A stretch of DNA of 64,000 nucleotides from the NCBI GenBank assembly GCA_030737835.1, contig CM060847.1, positions 26,212,843-26,276,842 on the forward strand, given 5' to 3'. Below are positions 49,153 to 59,819 of the stretch, one piece after another (position 1 is the first letter of the stretch; each line of letters opens with the position of its first letter). Position numbers and translations under genes: made by a program. Under the pieces are notes generated by a model, which saw only the letters and a program-made list of their open reading frames with translations, did not search any database and was not told the origin of the DNA. Source of the DNA: Acorus gramineus (Eukaryota > Streptophyta > Magnoliopsida > Acorales > Acoraceae).

Positions 49153-49335
49153 ATTAATTGATGAGTCAGATAGTTTTGAATTTCAAAATGGGTATTGATT
49201 TCATTCGCCTGGAAATAAAGAAAGCAAAGAAAAGCCACGTCAAGTTGCTTCCACGTCGGATTGCTAAGGTGGAGATTGTGAGCCAGTCTACATTCGGGGC
49301 TGAGTATATCATTTTTCAAAAACAAATAGGCATTC

Positions 49336-49910
49336 ATGCGAGTTAATAAAATGCATATCCAATACAAAAAATATATGATAACAAATGTTTAAATATGTTG
49401 TATGGGCAACTTATACTTGTAAAACTACAAAATTTCAATATGAAATCTTATTAAAAAATTATATATGACAACATATGTTCAAAAATGTTTTATGAGCAAC
49501 TTGTACTTGTAAAACTACAAAATTTTAAATATGAAATCTTATAAAAAAATTAAACTTCACAAAAAATTCCAAATCTAAAACCTAACTAAAAAATCAAAAC
49601 CCGAAACTAAAGGAAAAATAAAAAAAACTAAACAGAAATCTGATTAGGGATAATGTTACATACAACTCCTTTTTTCGGACCCAATTCCAATTTACATGTG
49701 TTACAATTTTTTTACAAATAATATACTTCACCTAATGAGGTAGATACTATTATAAAAAATGAAGCATATGCTCCAATGAATTGCATCGATGTATTTATAG
49801 AATGTGAAAAATTTTCTATCGAAGTATATACCTTGTTGATATGAGTATGCTCTAATGAATTTTTATCTACGCATATTAGACTGGACTTGTGGCTAAAAAA
49901 AAGGGGAAAT
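49336..49910 (+). repeat. Dispersed AT-rich repeat, right copy
   Basis: Matches 16590-16880 in the same direction (CGAGTTAATAAAATGCATAT, ACTTGTACTTGTAAAACTAC, ACTAAAGGAAAAATAAAAAA). An internal segment (GACAACATATGTTC..) repeats itself at 49380-49530. The later part (49680-49890) resembles the body of the hAT-like insert at 3715-3960. Confidence 0.55.
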
Positions 49911-49924
49911 TAATTAGAGGTCCT

Positions 49925-52900
49925 TGTATTATATATGTGTCACTTTTAACCTTCTGGTAACCATTGGGACATTCTGGCAGTTTTTCGGTTTTTTTCGTTT
50001 TTCGATCGGAACCGCTAAAATTTCGGACTGTTAGCTATCATCCTGAGTTTGAGGACTCCGATTGAAAATCTAACTGCATATTATGTGTCCTGGTGCCATT
50101 CCAAACCACTCACGAAAGTTTCATCGAATTCCGGTAACATTTCAGAATTTCACAGTTCCGAAGCGTATCCGGGTTTTGACCGAGCGAGAAGTCATTGGGA
50201 GACTTGACTTGGTCAAAGTGGGCCCATGACTTGGTCAAATGAGTTTGGATTTTTGTGTGGTTGGGTTGACTAGGGTCAAACCTAGCTTAAACCTAATTAA
50301 ACCTAGCCTAATCCTAGTTTAACCTAATCTAAGTGGGGGTTGACTTATAAGTGAATCTAAAAATATCTCCCCCCACTATTCATCATCTTCTCCACCAAGA
50401 TTTCTCTTGTTTTGACCTAGCTAAGGTGGTTGAAACCAAAAACCTTAAGAAGAGAAAGGATAGGTGAGCTCCCGATCTACCTTCCGGTGGTCTCGGATTC
50501 GAGTTCCCACATGCGTGACCCCTTCTCATGCCCTCTTTTCTCCTCTGATTTCAGCTGTTTTTAGGGCTGAAGGAGACCTTGGTGGTGGTGGCCTTGGAGG
50601 AGGTGTTTCGGTGCGCGAAGAGCAACCGATCTTCCCTTCCTTCCTTTCCTTCCTTGGGTGAGGTTTCCTTTCCTTCCTTTCTTGTTTAGATGCATGTTAG
50701 GAGGGTGTTTTTGAGTAGGGGTGGCTGTGGGTGGCGGTGGGTGGCCGTTGGTGGCGGTCGGTGGCGGTCGGTGGCCATGGGTGGTCGTCGGGGAGGTGGT
50801 AGGGCTGTCCCGGGTTCGCTGGCAGGCAGGCAGGGCAGCGTAGGCAGGCACAGGGCTGGGCGCTGTCGGGCATGCTGGTAGGGCAGCGCGGGCGTGAGTG
50901 CGGGCGTGCGCGCGGGTGGAGCTGGAGTGTGCGGGTGCTGCGTGCTGGGCGCCTTGCAAGGGAGTGCGCGCGAAGCGCTGCGTGGAGGCGCAGGGCGTGC
51001 TGTGCGCGCGGAGCCGCGTGCGGGTGCTGCGCGCAGGAGGCCGTGCGGGGGCGTGCGCGCGGAGCGCTGCGCAGAGGCGCAGGGCGTGCTGTGCGCGCGC
51101 GGTGGGGCGAGCTGGTGGTGCGCGCGGGGTGCGCACGGGATGCTGCGATGGGGCGCTGGGCGTGCGGGTGTGCGCGCGGGTTGCTGCGCTGGGGCACAGT
51201 GAGCGCGCGGTGCACCGGGGGGCTCGGCAGAGTGTTCGGGCGTGCGGGTAGGGAGCTCGACAGTGCGCTAGGCTCGCGGGCCGGGGCTCGGCTGTGCGCC
51301 CGGGGCGGGTGGCCGTGCGTACTGCTGCCCGGGGGGGGGGGGGTTCGGGATTAAGTTGGGGTGCTCGGGCTCGCGTGCGTACGGGCCGTATGTACGTTTG
51401 CCCGAGTGTTGTGTATTTTTAGAGTATTTTTGGTATATTTGTGTATTTTACTCACCGAATTGATTACCCTGTCTTGCAGATCTTGACGGACGGTCGCGCG
51501 ACGACCCGGCTATCGGTGAGTGGGACAATCCAACCCAATGGGAAGGCGCTATATGCACTTGGGCGTATACCGTCCTCCCCTGGGGCACCATGGTTAATGT
51601 TAACTTGTGTAATGTGTAATCCATGCAAGCATGATTAAAATGTAGTATGCATGCTACCCTAGACCGTGTATGTTAGGGACTTGCACCCTTAGGATATGTG
51701 TAAGAACCATGCATCCTGTTACTATGTTCTCATTCTAGGAAGCCTCGACTTATGCATGTGTCCTACTAGTTTAATTTATTAAATTAAATGCTAGCATATG
51801 ATAATTAGCATGTCTTAGATAATATTATAGGGAGGGGCCTTGCGAGGTCAACATTGAGACCCGGGCTAGGATACTCCGTGTTCCTTGTTTGGTTGTCAGG
51901 ATGTCCTATATCGGGACCTCATGCTGCCCTCCCAAGGTTTCTTTTCCCAATAATATTATAACCTTGTTATTGTAATATATGCTTCCCCGCATCTTGGTTA
52001 TGCGCCCTGGAGGAATTCTGAAGAATTCATGACATTAGAGTTGTTGAGATGTGTTGTCGGCGGATCCAAGTGGATCATATCCGTGTAGAGACTGCCCCAG
52101 CGTTAGAAAGGCCATCCCGTGAGAGGGCTCCCATCAGTAGGCACCTCTTGATTTGAGACGGACTGTGCTGAATGTGGGAGTCGCCAAGCGGCTACGGAGT
52201 GGAGGAGAGACTATCGGTGGACCAAGGGTGACCAACAGCCTAGTCAGTCCCAATATCCTATGTCACCTATTGAGGGGTGAGGGTGAGGGTGTGGTGGGTC
52301 GGCGATGTAGCGACCCGCTGGATTTGTGTAGTAGTAAGTCCCAATATCCTATGTCACCATATTGAGGGTGAGGGTGATGGTGTGGTGGGTCGGCGATGTA
52401 GCGACCCACTGGATTGTTTAGTTCCTACCACTTTGAGGCTTTTAATGATTAATTGTGGTTAATATAAACTGTGATGCATGGGTTGTGCTGTTCACTGAGC
52501 GTGTGGCTCACCCCTCGCATATATTATTCTCCAGTGCTATCTGAGTCGGATCTGGAGGAGGAGCTCCCCGAGTGACTTCATCAGTAGCGGAGCAGCGCCA
52601 CGTCCCGTGAGTTTTAGAGGCTATCAGCATCCCTTTTGATTGTATGTATTATATTCCGTGCTTGGGCACGCGTTTGTATTATATTTGGATGTTCTTGTAT
52701 ATATATTGGCTCTCACAGGACTGTTGATTATGTATCGAGTCTGTAATATGTTTTTGATTTACAGACTCAGTCTTTTAGCTTTCGCTATTTGTGTATATAT
52801 CATGTCAGCCCCTTTGTTGTCTATGTTGAAATTGTTGATGTTGTTTAGTGTATATTATTGACTTCATGTATTGACTGCTAATATCATATATACACTTGCC

Positions 52901-52933
52901 GCGTCCCGGGGACGGCCGCCCTGGGGCGTGACA
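49925..52933 (+). mobile_element. Large LTR copy 7
   Basis: Starts TGTATTATATATGTGTCAC (two extra bases relative to the family start) and ends GGGGCGTGACA; 3009 bp. No clean 5-bp duplication: flanks are GTCCT and CCTCT, and comparison with the opposite arm of the surrounding TIR element suggests that about six target bases were lost. The GC-rich block is at 50720-51350. The 36-nt block is at 51480-51515. The final exon carries a premature TGA (DLEEELPE-stop) just before the shared TAG position. Confidence 0.83.
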
Positions 52934-53254
52934 CCTCTGTAATAATAATATGTCATTTGACTTTTTATTGTTTTCTTTAGATTCCTAAGTTAGCGATGGT
53001 ATTTTGTTTAGATCATTCCATCCAACTTCCATCCATTCTATTTTCTTTCTCCCTCTTTTACCCCTAAGTGAACATGAATTGTCTCTCTATCTCCCCCAAC
53101 CTCTCTCTTTCTCCCCCAAACAACTCAACAAGATGTGAGACCACCTCCACCAGCCCTCCATTGCGCCGATCTCGACCCTAATGCCTATCGCACCCCCCGA
53201 CCTCTCCCGACCGTGTCCCGCGTCCCCTCCGTGAGCCGTCTCCCGATTCTGTGT

Positions 53255-53480
53255 TATACTGTGTACACTGTTATTCCTAATATGTACACTGTTATACCTG
53301 TTACAGGTTGTGTGTGTTACACTGCGTACACTGTCACGCACATTGTGTGCACTGTTATATCTCTTACAGATATCAGGTTTCGTGTTACACTATGTATATT
53401 GTTATACCTGTTACATGTTCTATGTGTTACACTGTGTACACTGTTGCGCTCATTTTGTACACTGTTATACCTGTAACAGG
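53255..53480 (+). repeat. Tandem repeat TGTACACTGTTATACCTGTTAC
   Basis: Units built on TGTACACTGTTATACCTG followed by TTACAGGTT and TGTGTTACACTG recur three or four times, about 70-75 bp apart, within the long-TIR element. TGTACA and GTTATAC are near-palindromic. Confidence 0.75.
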
Positions 53481-53487
53481 TTAGGTT

Positions 53488-53710
53488 CACGGACGGGGTC
53501 GCGAGAGGGGGTTGGGCTCGCGGACGGAGTCGCGAGATGGGGTAAGGCTCGCGGAAGGGTCACGAGAGGGGGTTAGGCTCGCGGACGGGGGTCGCAAGAG
53601 GAGGTTGGGCTCGCGGACTGGGGTCACAAGATGAGGTTGGGCTCGCGGACGGAGGTCGCAAGAGGAGGTTGGGCTCGTGGACGGGGTCGTGAGAAGGGGG
53701 TTGGGCTTGC
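53488..53710 (+). repeat. GC-rich minisatellite, about 32-bp unit
   Basis: Seven units of the form GGGCTCGCGGACGGGGTCGC followed by RAGAGGRGGTT lie head to tail with small length changes. They are open in several frames only because of base composition. Confidence 0.85.
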
Positions 53711-54031
53711 GGAGGGGACGCGGGACACGGATGGGAGAGGTCGGGGGGTGCGATAGGCGTTGGGGTCGGGATCGGCCCAATGGGGGGCTGGTGGAGGTGG
53801 TCTCACAACTTGTTGAGTTGTTTGGGGGAGAAAAAGAGAGGTTGGGAAAGATAGAGAGGCAAATGATGTTTACTTAGTGGTAAAAGAGGGAGAAAAAAAT
53901 GGAATGGATGGAAGGACCTAAACAAAATACCACCACTAACTTAGGGATCTAAAGAAAACAAGAAAAAGTCAAGGGATCTATTGTTATTATAGAGGTGTCC
54001 CCAAGGACCTCTCTATAATAACAATAGGTCC

Positions 54032-54168
54032 TTACCAAAAAAAAAATCATTTTTTGGACCTTACCAAAAAAAAAATCATTTTTTGGACCTTACCAAAAAA
54101 AAAATCATTTTTTGGACCTTACCAAAAAAAAAAAAATCATTTTTTGGACCTTACCAAAAAAAAAATCG
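54032..54168 (+). repeat. 29-bp tandem repeat, about five copies
   Basis: Unit TTACC-A10-TCATTTTTTGGACC, almost identical between copies. One copy has three extra A. The high similarity points to recent amplification. Confidence 0.92.
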
Positions 54169-54299
54169 TGCGAGTTAATAAAATGCAAATTCAATACGAA
54201 ATATATACATGACAAAAAAAGTCCAAAAAAACTCCCCAACTTTCACTCTCTAACACATTATAATATAAAAAAAAATCGTGATAACTCCTTTTTGACCCA

Positions 54300-55216
54300 A
54301 TGGCAATGAGCGGTGCAAGAGGAGGTTCTAGAGCTGGTGGGAGCGGAGTTGGAGGAGCTGGAGGGAGTAGAGTTGGTGGGGCTGGAGGGAGGGGAGCTGG
54401 AGGTGCTGGTTGCGTTGGAAATGGAGTTGGAAAGAACGGAGCTGGAGCTAGCGGAACCGGAGGTAATAGACCGCGTGGAGTGGGTCTTCCCGAGTGGAGG
54501 CTTGAAACCATCCTAGAAGAAGTCGCGGTCGATGACAACGATGCTCAGTGCCCGGGGCAGGCCACCCCTGTGGTGCAAACGGAAGCGAGGGCCCCTATTG
54601 GCGGGAAACCTCCTTCTGAAGAGTGTAATAGGGGAGAAGCTGGGCCTAGTGGTGCGAGCGGAGCTGGAGATAGCGGCACAAAGGAGGCGCAGGTGGAGGA
54701 GGAGGAGGTGGCCCTTCGGGCCACTGTCAAAAGGGGCCTAGGCGGACCGCCTACAATTGGAGTCTAAAGGTGTGTGGGAGCCCCCGTTACCCAGGATGGG
54801 GAGTCGGGGGAGAACCCATGGATAACGATCAAGAGGAGGAAAGAGAAGGGACCAGCCTCTCCAAGGGGTTGGCAGGGGCGGGGGGTTCTCAGAGGAGTTT
54901 TGTTGGCCAGCGGTATAACCACAATTCCCCTGTTTGCTTCTTGTGTCTCGGGAAGGGCCACATTGCGAGGGACTACCGGGAGCCTCCAAGGTGTTGGACT
55001 TGCCAACAACTCGGGCATAGAAGTGATGCCTGCTTGATGAATAGAGTTGTGGGTTCCCAGCGGGTCATCTATGGAGGACCGGGCATAGCGAAGGCTGTGG
55101 TGGCCCCTTCATTGCCCAAGGTTGTCATTCCCTTGGATTCAGACTTGGCAAACAAAGAGACCCTGTTTAAATGCAGTGTCTTGCTTTCTTGGGTGGAAGG
55201 CTTTGAAGGTGGATGA
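54300..55216 (+). pseudogene. Zinc-knuckle ORF, LINE ORF1-like fragment
   Basis: An N-terminal Gly/Ala-rich part (MSGARGGSRAGG.., 54306-54480) leads to an acidic segment (EAQVEEEEV). A frame change near 54750 precedes two CX2CX4HX4C-type knuckles at 54935-55030. The first has Tyr in place of the last Cys (CFLCLGKGHIARDY); the second is complete (CWTCQQLGHRSDAC). Paired knuckles of this form occur in plant LINE ORF1 proteins. Downstream (to about 55660) another frame gives VHLVGLPLV and ELWANPEMFFPPKLMVVL, reminiscent of the substrate-binding part of such proteins, but with many stops. No endonuclease or reverse transcriptase follows, so only the ORF1 end of a dead element remains. Confidence 0.5.
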
Positions 55217-55892
55217 GACTCCATTGTTCGGCAATTGAGTTGCCGTTGGAAAAGTATCGACTTCCAGTCTTCTGAGGATCTAGGTCCTTTATTGCGCCAC
55301 CCGGGTAGCGAAGGATCTGATCCTGGCTGAGAAGAGCTTGGAATTCCTGGGTCTTCCTATCTCTTTCAAAGCTTGCCCACTCTCCTTTGAATCCAGTGAT
55401 TTGGAAGGGGATCAGGTTACCGTACATCTTGTGGGTTTACCTCTGGTGTAGCTAACGAAGGCGGTGGTTTGAAGGCTGGTGGATGGTCTCAACCACCTTT
55501 TGTCGTTCTCGTAGGTGCTGGGGGAGTAGAGGATTGGATCCTCGATAAGGGTGGAGCTCTGGGCAAATCCAGAGATGTTCTTCCCGCCTAAGCTTATGGT
55601 GGTTCTGGGAGGGTGGGAATTCTCGGTGAAGCTTGTCCTAGGGGATCGGTCCATTGTGAGTAAGTTATAAATATGGAAATCTGAATTCCGGATATGTTTG
55701 TAACATAGATAGGAACCTAATTGTGAAATTGGTAGAAACTAGGGGCAGAACTTCAAATATCCCAGAAAAGGACAAAATTGGCCGTTTCTGTCAAGGACCT
55801 TTTATAAATATAAGGGACCTTTTTTTGAAAAAGTTAGAACTTGAGGGACTATATACACATAACCCAACTAATTGAATTTGTCGTTATTGTGT

Positions 55893-56075
55893 AGCGTCTG
55901 AATTTTTTTTGGGTATAGATGAATGAATGAATAATAGGAAGGTGTTCCTTACAAAATTAATAGATAGACAAAAGTACGACCGTGTCTACAATTTTTTGGG
56001 TATAGATGAGTGAATAAATAATAAGAAGGTGCTCCTTGAAAAATTAACAGACTGGCAAAATTACGACTGTGCCAT
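55893..56075 (+). repeat. Tandem duplication, about 90-bp unit
   Basis: ATTTTTTTTGGGTATAGATG followed by AATGAATAATAGGAAGGTG is repeated once immediately downstream with about 15% differences. Confidence 0.85.
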
Positions 56076-57125
56076 TAAGATGAAAATGTTTATCCATATT
56101 GTCGTGCTTTAGGATACTGGAGTATAGAAATGTTAAAATAATACAAAATTTAAAGTATGATATTGAGAAAAATATTTTCATCTGAAAAGAATAATTCCCC
56201 CTTCAATCAACGTAAACGGGTGGAGCCTTCCTTCTGAATCTGGACTCAACCGAATGTGATTCCATCACTCAAAATGAAAAAAGGGGATACCGGTGTAGTG
56301 CTGGCCAAGGACTCCAATGCTTAAAGTCAATAAGGGAATTGAAGAATATAATCTCACTCTTTAGGTGGCTTGTTAACTGATAAAACTCATACCTCTTTTT
56401 GATGTATTTCCTTCCCTTTTATAAGGTTTAATGCCTAAGTAGCCGTTGTAATAGTCTTCCCCTTTAATGGTTGTTAGTGGGTGAGTTTTGTGGTAACCGC
56501 TCTAATTACCCCGATTAAACGGATAATGGGCCTTACTCAACAACGTGATGGTTACTGACTTAATGGACATTTGACCATTTCAGAGGTTATGCTCGTGGTC
56601 TTCGTCTACTCGGGATTCGAGATCATACTCGAACCATAATTTGGCATTTGTCCTCGAAGTGTAAGACTGTCTCGAACAGACCTGAGTCACCTCGTGGGGA
56701 GACTAATCTGGTCAGGCCTCACCTCCTCGAGCGTGCCTATTCGACATTTCTTAGTTCTACATTTGTTGAGTCGGGTTATCAGTTATTGAGCGCAATGGTT
56801 TACGCCCGCTTAGTCTTTGACATGTGTCGACTTTTGAAAGGATGCAAATTTTTCTCTCCATAGATGTCCTCTTTTTTCTGCTCTTTTAAATTTTCGGGAG
56901 AGCAGAAGATATAAACAACCATGATTTGATTACGGGCAACTCAGAGATTCGGGGACATAGTTGTCTGTCACTTCGGGATCTTCTGATTAATAGGGGATTT
57001 GATGGCTAACATCCCTCTTCCTGTTTAATTACACGTTGCATTTGCTTGTGTTTTCGAAGAAACCTTTTTATGGCGCCTCTTCAACTCTTGGGGTTCGTGA
57101 TTTTTCAGGGCAATTATTACCTTCC
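56076..57125. other. Intergenic DNA before the Copia element
   Basis: No convincing coding region: short frames only, none with a recognisable motif. The sequence is of mixed composition with no clear repeat end except the LTR start at 57126. Confidence 0.5.
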
Positions 57126-57437
57126 TGTTGTGAATATGGTGGATAACCACCACTTCTCTAACCCATAACCTCCCCCACTCTTCAACTCCATAACCTCCCC
57201 CACTCTTCTATTCCATAACACTCCCATTATTGCCCCACTATCTCCCCCTCACCTCTATAGACTTGTAACTCTCCACCTTTGGGATTCCTCTATGCACCCT
57301 ATAAATAGAGGGGTTTTCTCTTGTATTCAACCAACCAACAAATAGTGAATAAGAATCTCTCTCTACTTCTCTTCTCTATATACTTGTGTGCTTTGTTTAT
57401 ATACTCTTATATATCATATTCTATTTAGTTTATAACA
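57126..57437 (+). repeat. Copia 5' LTR
   Basis: 312 bp from TGTTGTGAATATGGTGG to TTAGTTTATAACA. A TATA box (CTATAAATAGAGGGG, about 57298-57312) lies in the expected place. It is followed by a C/T-rich leader and the CGTTATCAGCACGAG sequence that acts as primer-binding region in a group of plant Copia elements. The other LTR would lie beyond the window. Confidence 0.8.
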
Positions 57438-57455
57438 CGTTATCAGCACGAGAAG
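57438..57455 (+). other. Primer-binding-site region of the Copia element
   Basis: CGTTATCAGCACGAGAAG directly follows the LTR. The string AACACGTTATCAGCACGAG at the LTR-leader border is a well-known feature of one plant Copia group. The tRNA it pairs with is not assigned here. Confidence 0.6.
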
Positions 57456-57949
57456 CTCTTTGTTAAAGAGAAAGGTTTGTATTCGGTGGGTTCTTAATGA
57501 TCTATATCAAAAATATACTCCCCCTTGATGTTATGTATTTTTATGTAAATCATCTACTACATACATATGATTAATTTTTTTTTTCAATATGCATGGAACC
57601 GTATGCAAATCATGTGTAGAACCCGTATACATCTATCTTTTATTTTCATCTGATGTACTGCATACATCTATCTTTTATTTTCCATGCATGCAATCCCCGT
57701 GAAAATTTTCCATACATATGTTATGATATGATTAATTTATGAAAACTAGTATGCAATTTTCCCATGCAACAGTATGCGGCATCTATCATTTGATTATTTA
57801 TTTTTCATGTAACTGTTCCATGTTTGTCATCTTTTATTAAATTTAAATATTATACATCTATGTGTAGAACCAGAAGTTCTCACAAATATCAATTAATTTG
57901 ATATTTATATTTGATTTGAAATTCATTTTAATATTACAATGTCATGTGT

Positions 57950-58280
57950 CCCTATAGGATCATACAAAAATTATAATTACATGGATCCCTGAAGGACCAT
58001 GTAGAAGTTATGAATAATGTGTTCCAATAAGACCATGCAAATTTTATTCTATCCCTGAAGGACTACAAAAATTATTACATGGATCCTTGGAGGATCATGT
58101 GAAAGATATGATTAGAATGTGTCTCTGAAGGACCGTATAATTTTTATCCCTGAAGGATATATATACACAAATCATGATTGCTCGTGTCCCTGTAGGACCA
58201 AACAAAAATTATATGATATATTTTTTGGGTCCTTGAAGGACCAAATAATAAAAAAAAAGATCCATGTATCCCAGCAGGAA
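57950..58280 (+). repeat. Spaced repeat TCCCTGAAGGACC in Copia leader
   Basis: At least nine copies of a near-palindromic motif (TCCCTGAAGGACC, TCCCTATAGGATC, TCCTTGGAGGATC, TCTCTGAAGGACC, GTCCTTGAAGGACC) occur every 35-45 bp, each followed by (AT)GT and an AT-rich spacer. They lie in the leader where gag would be expected to start. Confidence 0.8.
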
Positions 58281-59047
58281 CATGTAAATTATGATTAGAT
58301 TTCACCATCATCATCATCATCATAATGAAGAGGATTTAAAGATTAATACCTCATTGACAAAGGTCCACCGGCCATTATGCCTCAAATATGCTCCAGTTGT
58401 AGCAATATTGAGAGCATCAATTTTATATATTCTCGTTGCCGAACAACGATTTTTTTTAAAATATCATGTAACTCAACTCAATGGCATAGCATCATTACCC
58501 GAAGTAAATGCATTTTATTTTATGTTCGCCATGGAAGTTGTGGTCATGAATGATGAGATCATGATTTATATAGTTGAAAGTACAACAATCATAGAGTTTG
58601 TAAAATATCTCAAATCACTAGAAGTGATTTGCTATTAAACAAAAGCATAATTGAAGGGAAAAGGGTTGCAGAACAAACCCCTAATACAAGAAAAATGATT
58701 GTTATCTATTTGGTGCTTAAAAATATGGTCACGTACTTGATGTACAATCAGACTTCTATAATTTTTATAATTATATTTTTTTTGTTATCTAAAATCCATT
58801 TTTCTTATTTTTATATTTATCTTATTTATTTCATTTTTTTTTACAAGAATGGCTATGGTTGGTGACATTTGTCTAGCAGACAGCGCTACAACACATACGA
58901 TCCTACGAAATAAACAATATTTCTCGACATTGACATTAATCAATGCAAATGTTAATACCATTTCTGGTACTACGAAATTAATTGAAGGCTCTGGAAGAGC
59001 AAATATAATATTACCAGGAGGTACAAAATTTTGTATTAATGATGCAT

Positions 59048-59819
59048 TATATTCAGCAAGATCCAGAAGAAATCTGCTAAGTTTTAAGGATATCCGTCTT
59101 AATGGATATCATATTGAGACTATCAATGAAAACAATATGGAGTATTTATGCATTACTTCAATTGTTTCAGGCCAAAAACATATATTAGAGAAACTTCATG
59201 CTTTCTCATCTGGGTTGTATTATACAACCATAAAAACAATTGAATCATATGCTGTAATGAACTAGAAGTTCTATGATTCAGATATTTTTACACTTTGGCA
59301 TGATCGTCTCGGGCATCCAGGATCTACAATGATGCGTCGAATAATTGATAATTCATTTGGGCATTCATTAAAGAACCAGAAGATCTTTTACCTAATCACT
59401 ATCAATGCACTTCGTGCTCACAAGGAAAATTGATATATTCAGCAAGATCTAGAAAAAATTTGCTAAGTTTTAAGGATATCCGTCTTAATGGATATCATAT
59501 TGAGACTATCAATGAAAACAATATGGAGTATTTATGCATTACTTCAATTGTTTCAGGCCAAAAACATATATTAGAGAAACTTCATGCTTTCTCATCTGGG
59601 TTGTATTATACAACCATAAAAACAATCGAATCATATGCTGTAATGAACCAGAAGTTCTATGATTCAGATATTTTTACACTTTGGCATGATCGTCTCGGGC
59701 ATCCAGGATCTACAATGATGCGTTGAATAATTGATAATTCATTTGGGCATTCATTAAAGAACCAGAAGATTCTTTTACCTAATCACTATCAATGCACTTC
59801 GTGCTCACAAGGAAAATTA
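59048..59819 (+). repeat. 386-bp tandem duplication in Copia pol
   Basis: 59048-59433 and 59434-59819 are nearly identical (offset 386, from TATATTCAGCAAGATC to CACAAGGAAAATT). Because 386 is not a multiple of three, the duplication shifts the frame. Few differences separate the copies, so the event is recent relative to the age of the element. Confidence 0.9.

Larger units (their letters stand above)
16900..49330. mobile_element. VANDAL/Kaonashi-type Mutator-like element, expanded by nested insertions
   Basis: Two convergent broken genes define it: a FAR1-type MULE transposase on the plus strand (17670-32290) and a DUF1985-plus-Ulp1-protease gene on the minus strand (32761-47805). Their non-coding parts share a 20-bp tandem repeat, which ties both genes to one element. 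Removing the later insertions (18193-22805, 24094-31410, 33642-41705, 42884-46342) leaves about 9 kb, the usual size for autonomous non-TIR MULEs. No long terminal inverted repeat was seen, and both outer limits given are approximate. MULEs that pair a transposase with Ulp1-like or DUF1985 genes are known from plants (Kaonashi, VANDAL). All parts carry disabling mutations. Confidence 0.7.
49914..54020. mobile_element. Long inverted-repeat element with LTR copy 7 near its left end
   Basis: Arms of about 300 bp are nearly complementary: 52934-53240 against 53700-54000 (CTCTGTAATAATAATATGTC.. versus the reverse of ..TGTTATTATAGAGG; AACAACTCAACAAG versus CTTGTTGAGTTGTT; CGCACCCCCCGACCTCTCCC versus its complement). 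The outermost few bases of the left arm (AGAGGTCCTTG, 49915-49925) lie on the other side of LTR copy 7, as shown by the right arm's CAAGGACCTCTCTATAATA. The centre is two tandem-repeat blocks. MULE-type long TIRs are likely; no transposase. Confidence 0.65.

Noticed and set aside
48903..49367. A 154-codon minus-strand frame with long Ser-Leu and His-Thr runs
   Set aside because: Translation of the GT/GA microsatellite plus flanking repeat.
55167..55654. Minus-strand frames opposite the zinc-knuckle region
   Set aside because: They lack known motifs, while the plus strand has two Cys-His knuckles and a recognisable layout.
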